Positions 25,501 through 37,466 of a stretch of 64,000 nt of DNA are shown piece after piece. Made by a program: the position numbers and the translations under genes. The DNA comes from Dallia pectoralis. Taxonomy: Eukaryota > Chordata > Actinopteri > Esociformes > Umbridae. Position 1 is the first letter of the stretch. Each line of letters opens with the position of its first letter. The stretch lies in contig CM055728.1 of NCBI GenBank assembly GCA_029465975.1, positions 29,232,052 to 29,296,051 on the forward strand, given 5' to 3'. The notes under the pieces were generated by a model. It was not told the origin of the DNA. It ran no database searches and saw only the letters and a program-made list of their open reading frames with translations.

Positions 25501-28500
25501 TCCAAATGGTCATGTGTCTGACTTAGATTAAGACTCTGGACATAAACACATGCATTTATTCATTACAATTACTATTAAAAGTTTACCCGGCACAGCCAGA
25601 AGTGGACTGGCCACCCCTCAGAGCCTAGCTCTAAACTAGACCCTATCACAGTTTTATGACAGCTGCAGACGTATAAAGGGCTTTAAAGATGAGTGTGATT
25701 GATTCAGACAGCATGAGTTCCCCGGACACACAACAATGTCGGCAGGGGAAACAGGGGAAGGTTCGTCCTTCATAACTTTTAGGCTGTTTGTCGATTTGAC
25801 AAGGGACCCTGAAAATCAGTGTGACGCCGTAGTGAAAGGTTCCTCTCAGGGTAATGTTTTCACGTCCTGATTGAAGTGTTTGTCTTGCAGGCTCGCACTT
25901 ATGTGCAGAATCTCCCCATCCAGAGGAAGAAAAATTTTAAGTTAGTTTTTCCCACCTTGGATGCAAAAGGTGAGTTTGTAACATTGTATAGTACAATGCT
26001 GGTATTATAGTACACTGTTGGGATTGTAGTACATTGTTGGTATTATAGTACAATATTGGGATTGTAGTACATGGCTGGGACTATAGTACATTTTGGTATC
26101 ATAGTACCATTTTGGGATTGTAGTACATGGTTGCAATAATAGTACATGGCTAGGATTATAGTACATTATTGGTATCCTCGTACAATGTTGGGATTGTAGT
26201 ACATGGTTGCGATTATAGTAACTGGCTGGGATTATAGTACATTATTGGATTAATAGTACGTGGTACTTCCTAGGTTATGAATATCTCAGTCTGTCTGTGA
26301 TTTTCATTCCACGTTCTATCGAGGACTGTCTTGGAACGGGGTTGACTCAATTATTTTCTTTGTCTGATGTAACTTTATGTTCTCTCTCTCTTCATCAAAT
26401 GTTCTCCCTCTTTCCCTCTTTTGTCTCTCTTTCCCTCTCTCTCCATCTCTCTCTCTGTTTCTTTCTGTGTGTTTCTCTATTCAGCGTTGGATCTGCTTGA
26501 GAAGATGCTTCTGCTGGACCCAGAGACCAGGACAACAGCCAAAGAGGCCCTCACACACCCGTACTTCTCTGAATACCACGACCCAGAATCTGAACCCGAC
26601 TCACCTCCATACGACGACTCCTTCGAAAGCAAGGAGCTCGATGTGGGAGAGTGGAAAAGTGAGTGCATCATATATATAGATGACCAATCATATGGACGAT
26701 GTGGGAGAGTGAGTGCATCATATATATAGATGACCGATCATATGGTCGATGTGGGAGAGTGAGTACATCATATATAGATGACTGATCATATGGTCGATGT
26801 GGGAGAATGAGTGCATCATATATATAGATGACCGATCATATGGTCGATGTGGGAGAGTGAGTGCATCATATATATAGATGACCGATCATATGGTCGATGT
26901 GGGAGAGTGAGTGCATCATATATATAGATGACCGATCATATGGTCGATGTGGGAGAGTGAGTACATCATATATAGATGACTGATCATATGGTCGATGTGG
27001 GAGAGTGAGTGCATCATATATATAGATGACCGATCATATGGTCGATGTGGGAGAGTGAGTGCATCATATATATAGATGACCGATCATATGGTCGATGTGG
27101 GAGAGTGAGTGCATCATATATATAGATGACCGATCATATGGTCGATGTGGGAGAGTGAGTGCATCATACATATAGATGACTGATCATATGGTCGATGTGG
27201 GAGAGTGAGTGCATCATACATATAGATGACTGATCATATGGTCGATGTGGGAGAGTGAGTGCATCATACATATAGATGACTGATCATATGGTCGATGTGG
27301 GAGAGTGAGTGCATCATACATATAGATGATGATCATATATGTGGGAGAGTGGATGACGATGTGGATGACTGATCATATGGTCGATGTGGGAGTGAGTGCA
27401 TCATACATATAGATGACTGATCATATGGTCGATGTGGGAGAGTGAGTGCATCATACATATAGATGACTGATCATATGGTCGATGTGGGAGAGTGAGTGCA
27501 TCATATATATAGATGACTGATCATATGGTCGATGTGGGAGAGTGAGTGCATCATACATATAGATGACTGATCATATGGTCGATGTGGGAGAGTGAGTGCA
27601 TCATACATATAGATGACTGATCATATGGTCGATGTGGGAGAGTGAGTGCATCATACATATAGATGACTGATCATATGGTCGATGTGGGAGAGTGAGTGCA
27701 TCATACATATAGATGACTGATCATATGGTCGATGTGGGAGAGTGAGTGCATCATACATATAGATGACTGATCATATGGTCGGTGTGGGAGAGTGAGTGCA
27801 TCATACATATAGATGACTGATCATATGGTCGATGTGGGAGAGTGAGTGCATCATACATATAGATGACTGATCATATGGTCGATGTGGGAGAGTGAGTGCA
27901 TCATACATATAGATGACTGATCATATGGTCGATGTGGGAGAGTGAGTGCATCATACATATAGATGACTGATCATATGGTCGATGTGGGAGAGTGAGTGCA
28001 TCATATATATAGATGACTGATCATATGGTCGATGTGGGTGAGTGAGTGCATCATACATATAGATGACTGATCATATGGTCGATGTGGGAGAGTGAGTGCA
28101 TCATATATATAGATGACCGATCATATGGTCGGTGTAGGAGAGTGAGTGCATCATACATATAGATGACTGATCATATGGTCGATGTGGGAGAGTGAGTGCA
28201 TCATATATATAGATGACCGATCATATGGTCGGTGTGGGAGAGTGAGTGCATCATACATATAGATGACTGATCATATGGTCGATGTGGGAGAGTGAGTGCA
28301 TCATACATATAGATGACTGATCATATGGTCGATGTGGGAGAGTGAGTGCATCATACATATAGATGACTGATCATATGGTCGATGTGGGAGAGTGAGTGCA
28401 TCATACATATAGATGACTGATCATATGGTCGGTGTGGAGAGTGAGTGCATCATATGGTCATCATATATAGATGTGATCATATGGAGAGGAGAGTGAGTGC

Positions 28501-30085
28501 ATCATACATATAGATGACTGATCATATGGTCGGTGTGGGAGAGTGAGTGCATCATATATATAGATGACTGATCATATGGTCGATGTGGGAGAGTGAGTGC
28601 ATCATACATATAGATGACTGATCATATGGTCGATGTGGGAGAGTGAGTGCATCATATATATAGATGACTGATCATATGGTCGATGTGGGAGAGTGAGTGC
28701 ATCATATATATAGATGACCGGTCGATCATCATACATATAGATGACTGTCGATGTGGGAGAGTGAGTGCATCATACATATAGATGACTGATCATATGGTCG
28801 ATGTGGGAGAGTGAGTGCATCATACATATAGATGACTGATCATATGTGTGGGAGAGTGAGTGCATCATACATATAGATGACTGATCATATGGTCGATGTG
28901 GGAGAGTGAGTGCATCATACATATAGATGACTGATCATATGGTCGATGTGGGAGAGTGAGTGCATCATACATATAGATGACTGATCATATGGTCGATGTG
29001 GGAGAGTGAGTGCATCATACATATAGATGACTGATCATATGGTCGGTGTAGGAGAGTGAGTGCATCATACATATAGATGACTGATCATATGGTCGATGTG
29101 GGAGAGTGAGTGCATCATACATATAGATGACTGATCATATGGTCGGTGTAGGAGAGTGAGTGCATCATACATATAGATGACTGATCATATGGTCGATGTG
29201 GGAGAGTGAGTGCATCATACATATAGATGACCGATCATATGGTCGGTGTAGGAGAGTGAGTGCATCATATATATAGATGACCGATTGAATGGTCGATGTG
29301 GGTGAGTGAGTGCATCATACATATAGATCACTGATCATATGGTCGATGTGGGAGAGTGAGTCCATCATACATATAGATGACTGATCATATGGTCGGTGTA
29401 GGAGAGTGAGTGCATCATACATATAGATGACCAATCATATGGTCGGTGTAGGAGAGTGAGTGCATCATATATATAGATGACCGATCATATGGTCGATGTG
29501 GGAGAGTGAGTGCATCATACATATAGATGACTGATCATATGGTCGATGTGGGAGAGTGAGTGCATCATACATATAGATGACTGATCATATGGTCGATGTG
29601 GGAGAGTGAGTGCATCATACATATAGATGACCGATCATATGGTCGATGTGGGAGAGTGAGTGCATCATACATATAGATGACCGATCATATGGTCGGTGTA
29701 GGAGAGTGAGTGCATCATACATATAGATGACTGATCATATGGTCGATGTGGGAGAGTGAGTGCATCATATATATAGATGACTGATCATATGGTCGATGTG
29801 GGAGAGTGAGTGCATCATACATATAGATGACTGATCATATGGTCGGTGTAGGAGAGTGAGTGCATCATATATATAGATGACTGATCATATGGTCGGTGTA
29901 GGAGAGTGAGTGCATCATACATATAGATGACCGATTGAATGGTCTGTCAGAGTTTAATATCTTAAATTTCTCTATGGAGTGATTAACAAGGTAAACTTCT
30001 ACTGTTCTGTGTTTCACGTACAGGTCTGATTCACATGGAGATTATGACTTTTGACCCCAGCAACCCAGCTGCCACTGCTGTGTAG
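19513..30085 (+). CDS. mapk13: p38 MAP kinase, gamma/delta class (mapk13-like)
   Basis: This is a serine/threonine kinase of the stress-activated p38 branch, phosphorylated by MKK3/6-type kinases and acting in cytoplasm and nucleus. Twelve coding exons: 19513-19631, 20180-20309, 20661-20719, 21128-21239, 23972-24001, 24097-24144, 24363-24477, 24708-24779, 25266-25345, 25891-25969, 26485-26658, 30024-30085. They join without a stop to 359 residues. Exon lengths and phases fit the standard p38 gene pattern (for example 59, 112, 30, 48, 115, 72, 80, 79 nt). Visible motifs are the glycine loop GSGAYGTV (32-39), lysine 54 in VAIKK, HRD (149-151), DFG (169-171) and the TGY activation motif (181-183). 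Methionine 107 is the gatekeeper, as in gamma and delta rather than alpha and beta. Oddities are SPE for APE (191-193) and a C-terminal TAV. Gamma versus delta orthology is not settled by eye; parts resemble each. Confidence 0.93.
20901..20941. repeat. (TG)n microsatellite in kinase intron 3
   Basis: About 40 bases of TG dinucleotides with one GC interruption, within intron 3 of the kinase gene. Confidence 0.95.
21286..23615. repeat. 73-bp minisatellite filling kinase intron 4, about 32 copies
   Basis: The unit CCAGATAACCATCAGAAACA continues through GGGCCACAATACAAACCC, CAGCCCTAGAGGGGCG and TTTTATTTAGTGTA, 72 or 73 bp in all. About 32 copies run from 46 bases after the exon 4 donor. Recurrent variants (CATCAGA/CAGGAGA, GGGGCG/GGGCG, CCCACA/CCCTCA) are mixed along the array, as expected from unequal exchange or gene conversion. 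The exon 4 donor just before it (AAG then GTTATT) is weak. Confidence 0.96.
24563..24718 (+). repeat. 57-bp triplication of the exon 8 acceptor of the kinase gene
   Basis: A 57-bp unit is repeated so that the polypyrimidine tract, the AG acceptor and the first 11 bases of exon 8 (TGGACCTGTGG) occur three times. The acceptors lie before 24594, 24651 and 24708. Only the last copy continues into the kinase sequence. Because 57 is a multiple of three and the extra copies contain no stop in the exon phase, use of an upstream acceptor would add 19 or 38 residues in frame just before the conserved DLWSAG segment. Confidence 0.92.
25980..26270. repeat. Degenerate short tandem repeat in kinase intron 10
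   Basis: A decayed unit of about 18-20 bp with the form TGGGATTATAGTACAT is repeated some 15 times. Copies are well diverged, so the array is older than the others in this gene. Confidence 0.8.
26659..29944 (+). repeat. 50-bp minisatellite in kinase intron 11, about 65 copies
   Basis: The unit is GATGTGGGAGAGTGAGTGCA followed by TCATACATATAGATGACTGATCATATGGTC. Its first part repeats the 3' end of exon 11 and the intron start (GATGTGGGAGAGTGG, AAAA, then GTGAGTGCATCATATATATAG), minus about eight bases at the junction. The array therefore begins at the splice donor itself and carries a GTGAGT donor-like hexamer in nearly every copy. It nearly fills the intron, ending about 80 bases before the exon 12 acceptor. 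Variants (CATACATA/CATATATA, GATGTGGG/GGTGTAGG, GACTG/GACCG) are interspersed, and a few copies are rearranged near 27329, 28440 and 28720. Confidence 0.96.
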
Positions 30086-30484
30086 CGGTCAGTATCGACA
30101 TAGAGCCATGGAGGTTAGCATGTGAGCTAAATGACAGAGCAACACGTTATAAAAATATCTTTAGGTGTAACATTTCACAAACTGGATTTAAGACCCATTG
30201 GATTTAAGGCTTTTGTATATCGAAATGTTTAGCAAATCCTTTTTTTGGGTAGGTGTATGTGTGATATGACAAATGTGTATTGATGATATGACAAACTGAA
30301 CATTTCATTCAATAGTGCTGTTATCAATGCTAACACAGTGATGTGTTTATTGAACACAGACTTGGCTTGTGTTTATCAAATTTGAAACAATTTATTGTAC
30401 GTATGCACGCTGTTTTATCTTGACTGAGTGAAGCCTAAAATCAATCACATTAATGAACTCACTACCTCACTATGCATATTCTGA

Positions 30485-30490
30485 AATAAA
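30485..30490 (+). terminator. Candidate polyadenylation signal of the kinase gene
   Basis: AATAAA about 400 bases after the stop codon. Further AATAAA hexamers at 30727 and 30758 are alternatives, so the 3' untranslated region may be 0.4 or 0.7 kb. Confidence 0.6.
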
Positions 30491-32832
30491 GTATTTTTAC
30501 TTTATTAAAATGCTGACATTTTATGTATGTTGCCAGACAACAGATTCTGAATAAGAGTATTCACATATTGTCCTGTAGATGGCGCCTGTTCAATTCAATA
30601 CTCAGCTGCTTCTATTCCCAAAAGAGGGCAGAATAAGCCAAGGTAATTGTGTTTGTGAATTATTGAATTCCTAAGTTTTGTTTCTGCTCTGTTACTGTCA
30701 TGTTGTCAGCACAATTTGTATTTTGTAATAAAGAGGTGAGATCCAATCTTGTGTGTCAATAAAATGAAAGGATATACAAGCCATTCTAAAATGTGTTGTT
30801 ATACTATCGTGTTTGACTTCTATGAATCATCCAAAACACTTCACAAAAAAAATGAACGTGTTAATGAATATTTGTTTTCATGATAAGAAACATTTATTTG
30901 ATGTTGAGTTCAGATTAATAAAGGCTGTTTTCAATATAGCTAAATGACTTGTGTGGTTCTTCCCATTCACACCAGGACTGTGAGGTCTATGGCATTGGGG
31001 ACATATTTCAGAACGCACACATGGGTGAATAATTGAGATTTGAATTTTGCAAGTACCCCAACATCTCAGAATGGCATACGTTTAAGTAGCTGCCATAATT
31101 AGCTTGCGGCTCGTAACTAGAGGCATCTGCTTTGCACAACCGTTTCCACCGTTGCCAAATCTGCGATTTGATGTAGCAACCTTTAGATTTGGGGTCATAT
31201 GCTTGGACGTGTCGAAATAACTGCTGCTGTCCACTGTTTTGGTTAGCTGATTACTTTAGGAGGGTATATTTATACGCAAAGCTTGAAAATGCTAATTCTT
31301 GTTACCTTGCATTGGATTTGAGACAAACATGTCATTACAATGAAGCATTGTCCAGGTTTCTCATCTGTTTTGTAGGATGATGAGAGGTATTTTTTTTAGG
31401 ACTCTAATCATATGATTTACAGTTACTGGTTAACATGTCAAAGCAATTCGCAGGGTGTAGTTCACCTCCTCCTTGTTCAAAGTCAATTTGCCAGGTGTCA
31501 TGTAGGTGGCAAGTTGTCATTTTACATAAGGCTATAATTGAGTTTAGCTGTCTTCGTTGTTTTGTGGAATTGTGTTTCTGTGCGTCTGCAACAATCTGTT
31601 AACTTGTTGTGCTTGTGATTTAGCGTTCACTTTTAGCGCAGGTAATGTCTGCCGCTGAGTGATAGTGACAAGAAGAATATGCTTTTTATCAGTCTGTTTG
31701 GCATGACCGAAGACGTGAGCTCAGTTCCTCCTGGCTCACGTTCTGCTCTATATAGTCCCTGTTTACAAAAGATCCTTTCATGTTGTTTTAGAAACATACG
31801 TGCACTTCCCTTGGGCTATTTTGTGGTTTGAAAGGTAATCCTTCAAGTCAACTCCCAAGATGTTGAGTCATTGGGATTAAGTACTTGTGTTTACATGCCA
31901 GTGGTTTATAACTGCCAAGAAGGAATTTGACAGTGTTGGGAGTTTTAAGGTTTTAAGGTAACTTTTTCTTTTGTTGCAAAAGGCAAAAAAGTGTTTTTGT
32001 TTTGTTTCTTGAAAGCAACATTTGTTATGTAAAATACATAGAGCAGAAACCACCTACTAGTATTGACTGTGACAATTTTGTTGACCATCACGAACAACAG
32101 AATTGTATTTTTTGTGACATCTTCTATACAGTCATTACCAGCGCTTCTGCCATGTTTCATGCATACTTTATTCAATTTTATTTGGCCAGTTAAATTAGAC
32201 ACATAAGAAAATATTATTTGAAATCCTTAATCTATTAACATGGGCTTTTACTGGCTGTGGTAATATCTTTTCCCATACCCAATAACAATGCATTTAGTTA
32301 TTTAATGTAATATATTTTACATTCATACCCCCAAATGTTGCTTTTTTTAAATATTCAGGACCACTGCATTTTGGTGTGGTAATGATTGTGGACGTAATGA
32401 CAATTTGATAATGTTAGGCGAATTAACTGCCATGCCAAAATAGTGACTTGGTTATGATCTGATGATCAGACAACAAAAATATAATGATGAATGAGTTTGA
32501 CTTATAGCTAATGTAGTATTGACATGGATACACATATTCTGTTCCTCAGATATGTACAGTATATAGTTCCCATTTATTTGAATGTATTTTTGATTAAATG
32601 CATTGCCAGTTTCAATTTAAAATGGCTGTGAGTGAAATGTCAGTAAAGATAATATAGTTCAAAACTGTTTTTAGTGACTACCTAATATGTTAAATAACAA
32701 GTCTTTCATTGAGAGAAAAACATTTTAAAACCACACAATGTAGATAACCTGCAGCCATTTTCTAGCAAATAAAGCTGTCGATTTATGCAATTGAAGTGAA
32801 AGAGACATTGCAAGTATTTCATAGAACTTAGA
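30491..32832. other. 3' flank of the kinase gene and intergenic DNA
   Basis: This contains the possible end of the kinase 3' untranslated region and then AT-rich sequence up to the keratin 3' end. No exon or recognisable mobile element is seen. The kinase and the keratin are convergent across it. Confidence 0.5.
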
Positions 32833-32838
32833 TTTATT
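32833..32838 (-). terminator. Candidate polyadenylation signal of the first keratin gene
   Basis: TTTATT on the plus strand reads AATAAA on the minus strand, about 600 bases after the keratin stop codon. Confidence 0.5.
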
Positions 32839-33433
32839 CAGGATGTTTTGATGGTACAAGGTCAATTACATTCAATAAATCCAGGTATTCTAGTCATCCT
32901 TTTTTGGTCAAAATTCAAAGAAAATAAAAAGGAAGAAAATGCTGTTTGCAAATCTCAGTGGAGAACCCATTATTGTTTGAAAAGGGAGAGTTAAGAGTTG
33001 ATTATAGAGTTTACCTAAGAGCAAAGGGTCTGGGCAGGAAGGGAGGGTGGTAAAACTATACTCTGTGGTTGTATGCTGTCTCAACAGTGAGTGAACAACA
33101 TAACAGCTCCTTTCAGATGTTGTGGTGGGATAATGGGTGCATTGGAGAACTAGTGTCCCCCTATAAGGATACACTGTCCCGGCATTGCAATGGTGTCAGC
33201 AAATGAAATAAAATCACCTCTTTGGGCCTCCATATTCGGGTGCACTGAACATTTGAGGCGCAGGACGTTCAAGGGGGAACAGAGAAAAAGAACACGGAAC
33301 ATCAGGATCGAGAGCATCTGATGTGTGACAGCAGAACCGTAACATGTTTGGTTGTCAGAGGATAGTGGGAAGACGGGAGGGGAACGAGGTCGTATGGAGA
33401 CGAGTGGAGACATGACGAGTCGAGGGTCGGTGT

Positions 33434-36400
33434 TTAGTAGCGTCTGCTGCTTGAGACTGTGGAGGTGCGGGACATGGAGATTCCACCGCCACCGCCGCTG
33501 CTGCTCATGCTGAATCCGCCGCCGCCACCGCCACCGCTTTTCATGCTGCCGCCGTAGCCGAATCCACCGCCACTGCCTCCGCCTCCGCCCATGCCATATC
33601 CGCCGCCACCGCCTCCGCCTATGCCATATCCGCCGCCACCGCCTCCGCCCATGCCATATCCGCCGCCGGAGCCTAAGAAACATGGAAGCGCCACGGTCAG
33701 TACCCACACTCAGTACCCACACTCAGTACCCACACTCATGATGCTGATAACCGAACCGACTGATTGGAAATGCATCGGTCGCATTAAATCTTACCGCCGC
33801 CACCGCCGCCGCCGCTACTGGAGGACTGTATGTGGATGGTTGCAGTTCCGCCTCCAGAGGTAATCCTGTGTGAAGATATTTCGATTAGTCAGCAAGCTAA
33901 CTGAGGACATGCCTTTGGAAAACAGCTTCCGGCATGAAGAAGGCTTTCCATTATTGTTTATATTTCTTTGTTTTACCTGGTTTGCTTTCGCTGTCTAATT
34001 TTATACTTTGCTCACCTGTCCTCCTCTCCTTCCAGAAGCTTCCTGTAGGTGGCGATCTCAATGTCCAGGGCCAGCTTGACGTTCATCAACTCCTGGTACT
34101 CGCGCACCTGCCGGGCCATGTCCTGCTTGGCTTTCTGTAGGGCATCCTCCAGATCCTTGATGCGGAGCTTGGCGTCCTTCACCGCCAACTCCCCGCGCTC
34201 TTCAGCCTCTGCGATCTGGTTTTCCAGGTTACCACGCTACCGGGGAAAGAGAAAAGAGCAAAGTCAGGAAAGGCATTTGGATTTTCTTCTAACATGATCA
34301 AATTCTTGTGCCAGAACTTTCATTATGTGGTTGTTTGCCAGCATATGGGACCTACCTGTGTTTTGACGTTTTCGATCTCGTTTTGGAGACGGCTGATCAT
34401 GCGGTTCAGCTCGGCGATCTCAGACTTGGTGTTGCGCAGGTCGTCACCGTGTTGTCCTGCAGAGGACTTCATCTCCTCAAACTGTAAGGAGAACAGGGTT
34501 GACAAAATCATTAGTCTTTTTAAAGCTTGTATATTATTTTTGGCTCGATGTCATTTGTTCAAAAATCCCTAGAAATTTCCTGCGGTGTGCTTTTACCTTC
34601 TGCTTGTACCACGACTCAGCCTCCGCTCTGCTGCGGTTGGCGATTTCCTCATACTGGGCGCGGACTTCAGCCACAATGGCGTCCATGTCCAGGTTACGGC
34701 TGTTGTCCATCTCCACCACCACTGAGGTGTCCTTGACCTGCCCCTGCAGCTCATTGAGTTCCTACGGAGAAAAAATACGAGAACACGAGGTCAGGAGAGG
34801 CACACTGGAGGAGGTTTTGTTTACATCACAGAACTTCAAGGGTAAAGCATATTTGCTGTTTGGACATGTTCCCCCACCGCTTCGAAGATTGCCCTGAAGA
34901 AGTTGATCTCATCCTGGATGGAGTCGACACGAGCCTCCAGCTCAACCTTGTTCATGTAGGCACCATCAACATCCTTCTTGAGGAGGACAAACTCGTTCTC
35001 CACTGCAGCACGCTTGTTGATTTCATCTTCGTATCTGCAGAAACCAATTCCAAACGGTCAAAATTATCGGAAATTCCGCCCCAAAAAGCTGCTAAACTAC
35101 TAAACCGTAAAAGCAATTGTTACTGTTTCAAACTCACTTGTTCTTGAAGTCCTCCACCATGTTCTGCATGTTCTTCAGCTCTCCCTCCAGTTTGCTCTTC
35201 TCGTTGCACAGGCCATCGTGCTGTCTGCGCAGGTTGGCGATGTAGGCCTCAAACATGGCATCGATGTTGGAGCGGGTGGCTGTCTGGTCCTGCAGGAGAC
35301 TCCACTTGGTCTCCAGCATCTTGTTCTGCTGCTCCAGGAAGCGCACCTGTGCACGGAGGGAAATGGAGTTCCAATCAGATGTGGTGTCTTTGCCAGAAAC
35401 CGCTATGCAGGGCTGCTTCCATCACATTGAGTGTGCCCATTTTGAGAGGCGACCGTTGCATGCTGTGAGGTAAATTACCGCGTGCGTTCCCTCGGTCACA
35501 TCTCACTGGCAACATTCTCATTATTTAGTGGTTGAACTTCAGAATTGTATGTTTCTCTATTTGGTGTTTCTCATGCAAATCCGCCAAGTACTACACTCAC
35601 TTAACACGGCATAACAGGACTGACAAGCACAAACAGGCAAATGTGGAAATGATAGGATCAATCCACATTACGTCTCACTGTTCTATGCGAGTGCTCTGTT
35701 CAAGTGAGTGCATGTTGGAATAACCAGGTAGGAATAAAGTTTCAACTATGGTTCACGGTTACAGAAAGTTCCTTGTTGGACAAGGTACATGGGAGAGGCT
35801 GCAAATCCCTGAGGAGGGAGGGAGGGAGATGTCTAAACCTGCCACACCCTCTCATTTGAGGCGGCAGCAGAAATAGCTGTGTGGCCGCACCTTATGGCTG
35901 CACCCTATGGCCGCACCTTAGCCTCAGGTGGAATGGATCATGAAGGAACATGTCTTCTTCCACGAACTTGAATTATTAGACATGATTCTATGAGATCTGA
36001 AAATTACCAGCCCAAGGGGGTCCGCTGTCCTGTTCACGTCAAAAACAAGTATAATTTGGACAGGAAACAGCGACAGAATAAGAGTTTGATTATTACATGC
36101 ACAGCTAATAAAGCCTTTTTAACAAAAATTTGACTGATACAAAATAAAAGCAGTTGATTGAGTGTCAAAAAACGAAATGTCAAGTGACCCATCAGATTTT
36201 ATTAGAAACGAGAAAGTCCCTCTTTAGCAATGGGTTCTATAACCTGATCCCATTCCTCGTTCCAGAGTATGGTCATTAGATCCAACCGGGGTAGGATTTC
36301 CTAACTCACAAAGCCGGGGCAATTTCTGTCAAAGGAAACTAGTCAAGCGGGGAGCACCTATGTGCTTTCAGTTTTAATGCAACAGGCTGCACGTTGAGAC

Positions 36401-37310
36401 TCTGAGCGCCTGAGAACATGACACGCAACTGACATTCAGGTAGAGGATACAGCCACTATAGATCTCTGTGTATTTGCTTTCACGGCGAGTGCAAACAGGT
36501 TCCTATATTGTCAGGATGTCCGGGTTGCAACGGGATCGCTGACTGTGAAATATTTAATGATCTGACAGTTGCACACAAGATAAAGAACCTTGCAGCTACT
36601 CAGGTGTGCAGTTTGCTGCAAGAACAATCAAACAGAATCGTAGGTATTGTCAATTGGTTTTGCACGTTGTCCTTTAACAGCGTAGATGCTGTACCTGTGC
36701 ATCTTAATTGCAACAATCAGTACATTTACATTAAAGCGGATGCTTCAATCACATGCCTGACATCCTCGTACAAGTGAAACCCTTTAAAAGGATAGAGTAC
36801 TGACCTTGTCGATGAAGGTCGCGAAACGGTTGTTGAGGCCTTTGATCTGGTCTTTCTCCTGTGTTCGGACCGTCGAGATGTTGGGGTCAATCTCCAGGTT
36901 GAGAGGGGCTAGCAGGCTTTGATTGACTGTGACAGATGTGATCGGGGCGAAGCCTCCTCGCCGCCGCCACCACCCATGCCATAGCCTACTCCGCCACCAC
37001 CCATGCCGAAGCCGCCGCCGCCGCCGCTGCCTCCTCCATAGCCTCCTCCGCCACCACCCATGCCGCTGCCACCTCCGAAGCCTCCACCGCCACCGCCGCC
37101 GCCGCTGCTCATGTAGCTGAAACCTGAGCCTCCTCCTCCTCCGCCCATGCCGAAGCTGCCTCCTGCTCCGCTACGTCTAGCGGGCGCGCTGCTCAAACGG
37201 CTGCCTGATGCTGCGGACAACGAGAAGCTGGAGAAGTTCCTCTTACCGCCGCCGCCGCCGCCTCCGTAACCACCGCCTCCGCTCATGCTACTGCTACTCC
37301 TGTAAGTCAT
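33434..37310 (-). CDS. Type II keratin with glycine-rich head and tail
   Basis: This encodes a type II (basic) keratin, which pairs with a type I keratin to build 10-nm filaments in epithelial cells. Exons on the minus strand: 37310-36805, 35346-35138, 35034-34878, 34761-34597, 34481-34356, 34236-34016, 33865-33795, 33672-33434. The head (MTYRSSSSMSGGGG onward) is rich in GGG, GFG and GYG. The rod starts near residue 152 (EKDQIKGLNNRFATFIDK) and ends with EIATYRKLLEGEED near residue 460. The tail is again glycine-rich and ends SSSRRY. Exon lengths 209, 165, 126 and 221 are typical of type II keratins; the 157-nt exon is the usual 61- and 96-nt exons fused. The head has an apparent 1-base deletion near 36960; with that base the gene would encode 564 residues. 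The closest mammalian types are the epidermal K1/K5 group by composition, and exact orthology is not decided. Confidence 0.9.
36957..36963 (-). other. Apparent 1-base deletion in the keratin head
   Basis: The frame from the start codon runs through the glycine-rich head to about codon 117, then leaves the keratin frame and stops at about 36909. The next frame then begins GGFAPITSVTVNQSLLAP, the expected H1 segment, and continues to the end of exon 1. One extra C on the plus strand in CCTCCTCGCCGCCG would restore it. The sum of exon lengths (1694) is also one base short of a multiple of three. It may be a sequencing or assembly error in a GC-rich repeat, or a real null allele. Confidence 0.85.
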
Positions 37311-37458
37311 GCTGATGGCTGCAGCTGTTCTGATCCACTGACGGGGGTTAAACAAAGGGAGAAAGAGACAGAGGCAGACAGGATTGGTGGAGCAGTTGAG
37401 CTCACTAAGAGGAATGTAAGGTCCCTCTTGAGTGAGTCTGCACCAGATACGGCAGCCG

Positions 37459-37466
37459 TATATATA
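37459..37466 (-). promoter_or_regulatory. TATA box of the first keratin gene
   Basis: TATATATA within GTATATATAC, about 150 bases upstream of the start codon, fits a TATA-driven keratin promoter with a 5' untranslated region of about 115 bases. A GGGGCGGGG GC box lies about 25 bases further upstream (near 37486-37494). Confidence 0.65.

Noticed and set aside
25262..25513. Minus-strand open frame across kinase exon 9
   Set aside because: It is the antisense of a real exon plus intron and has no independent support.
33591..33863. Proline-rich plus-strand frame opposite the keratin tail
   Set aside because: It is the antisense shadow of the glycine-rich keratin exons (GGC/GGA read as GCC/TCC).
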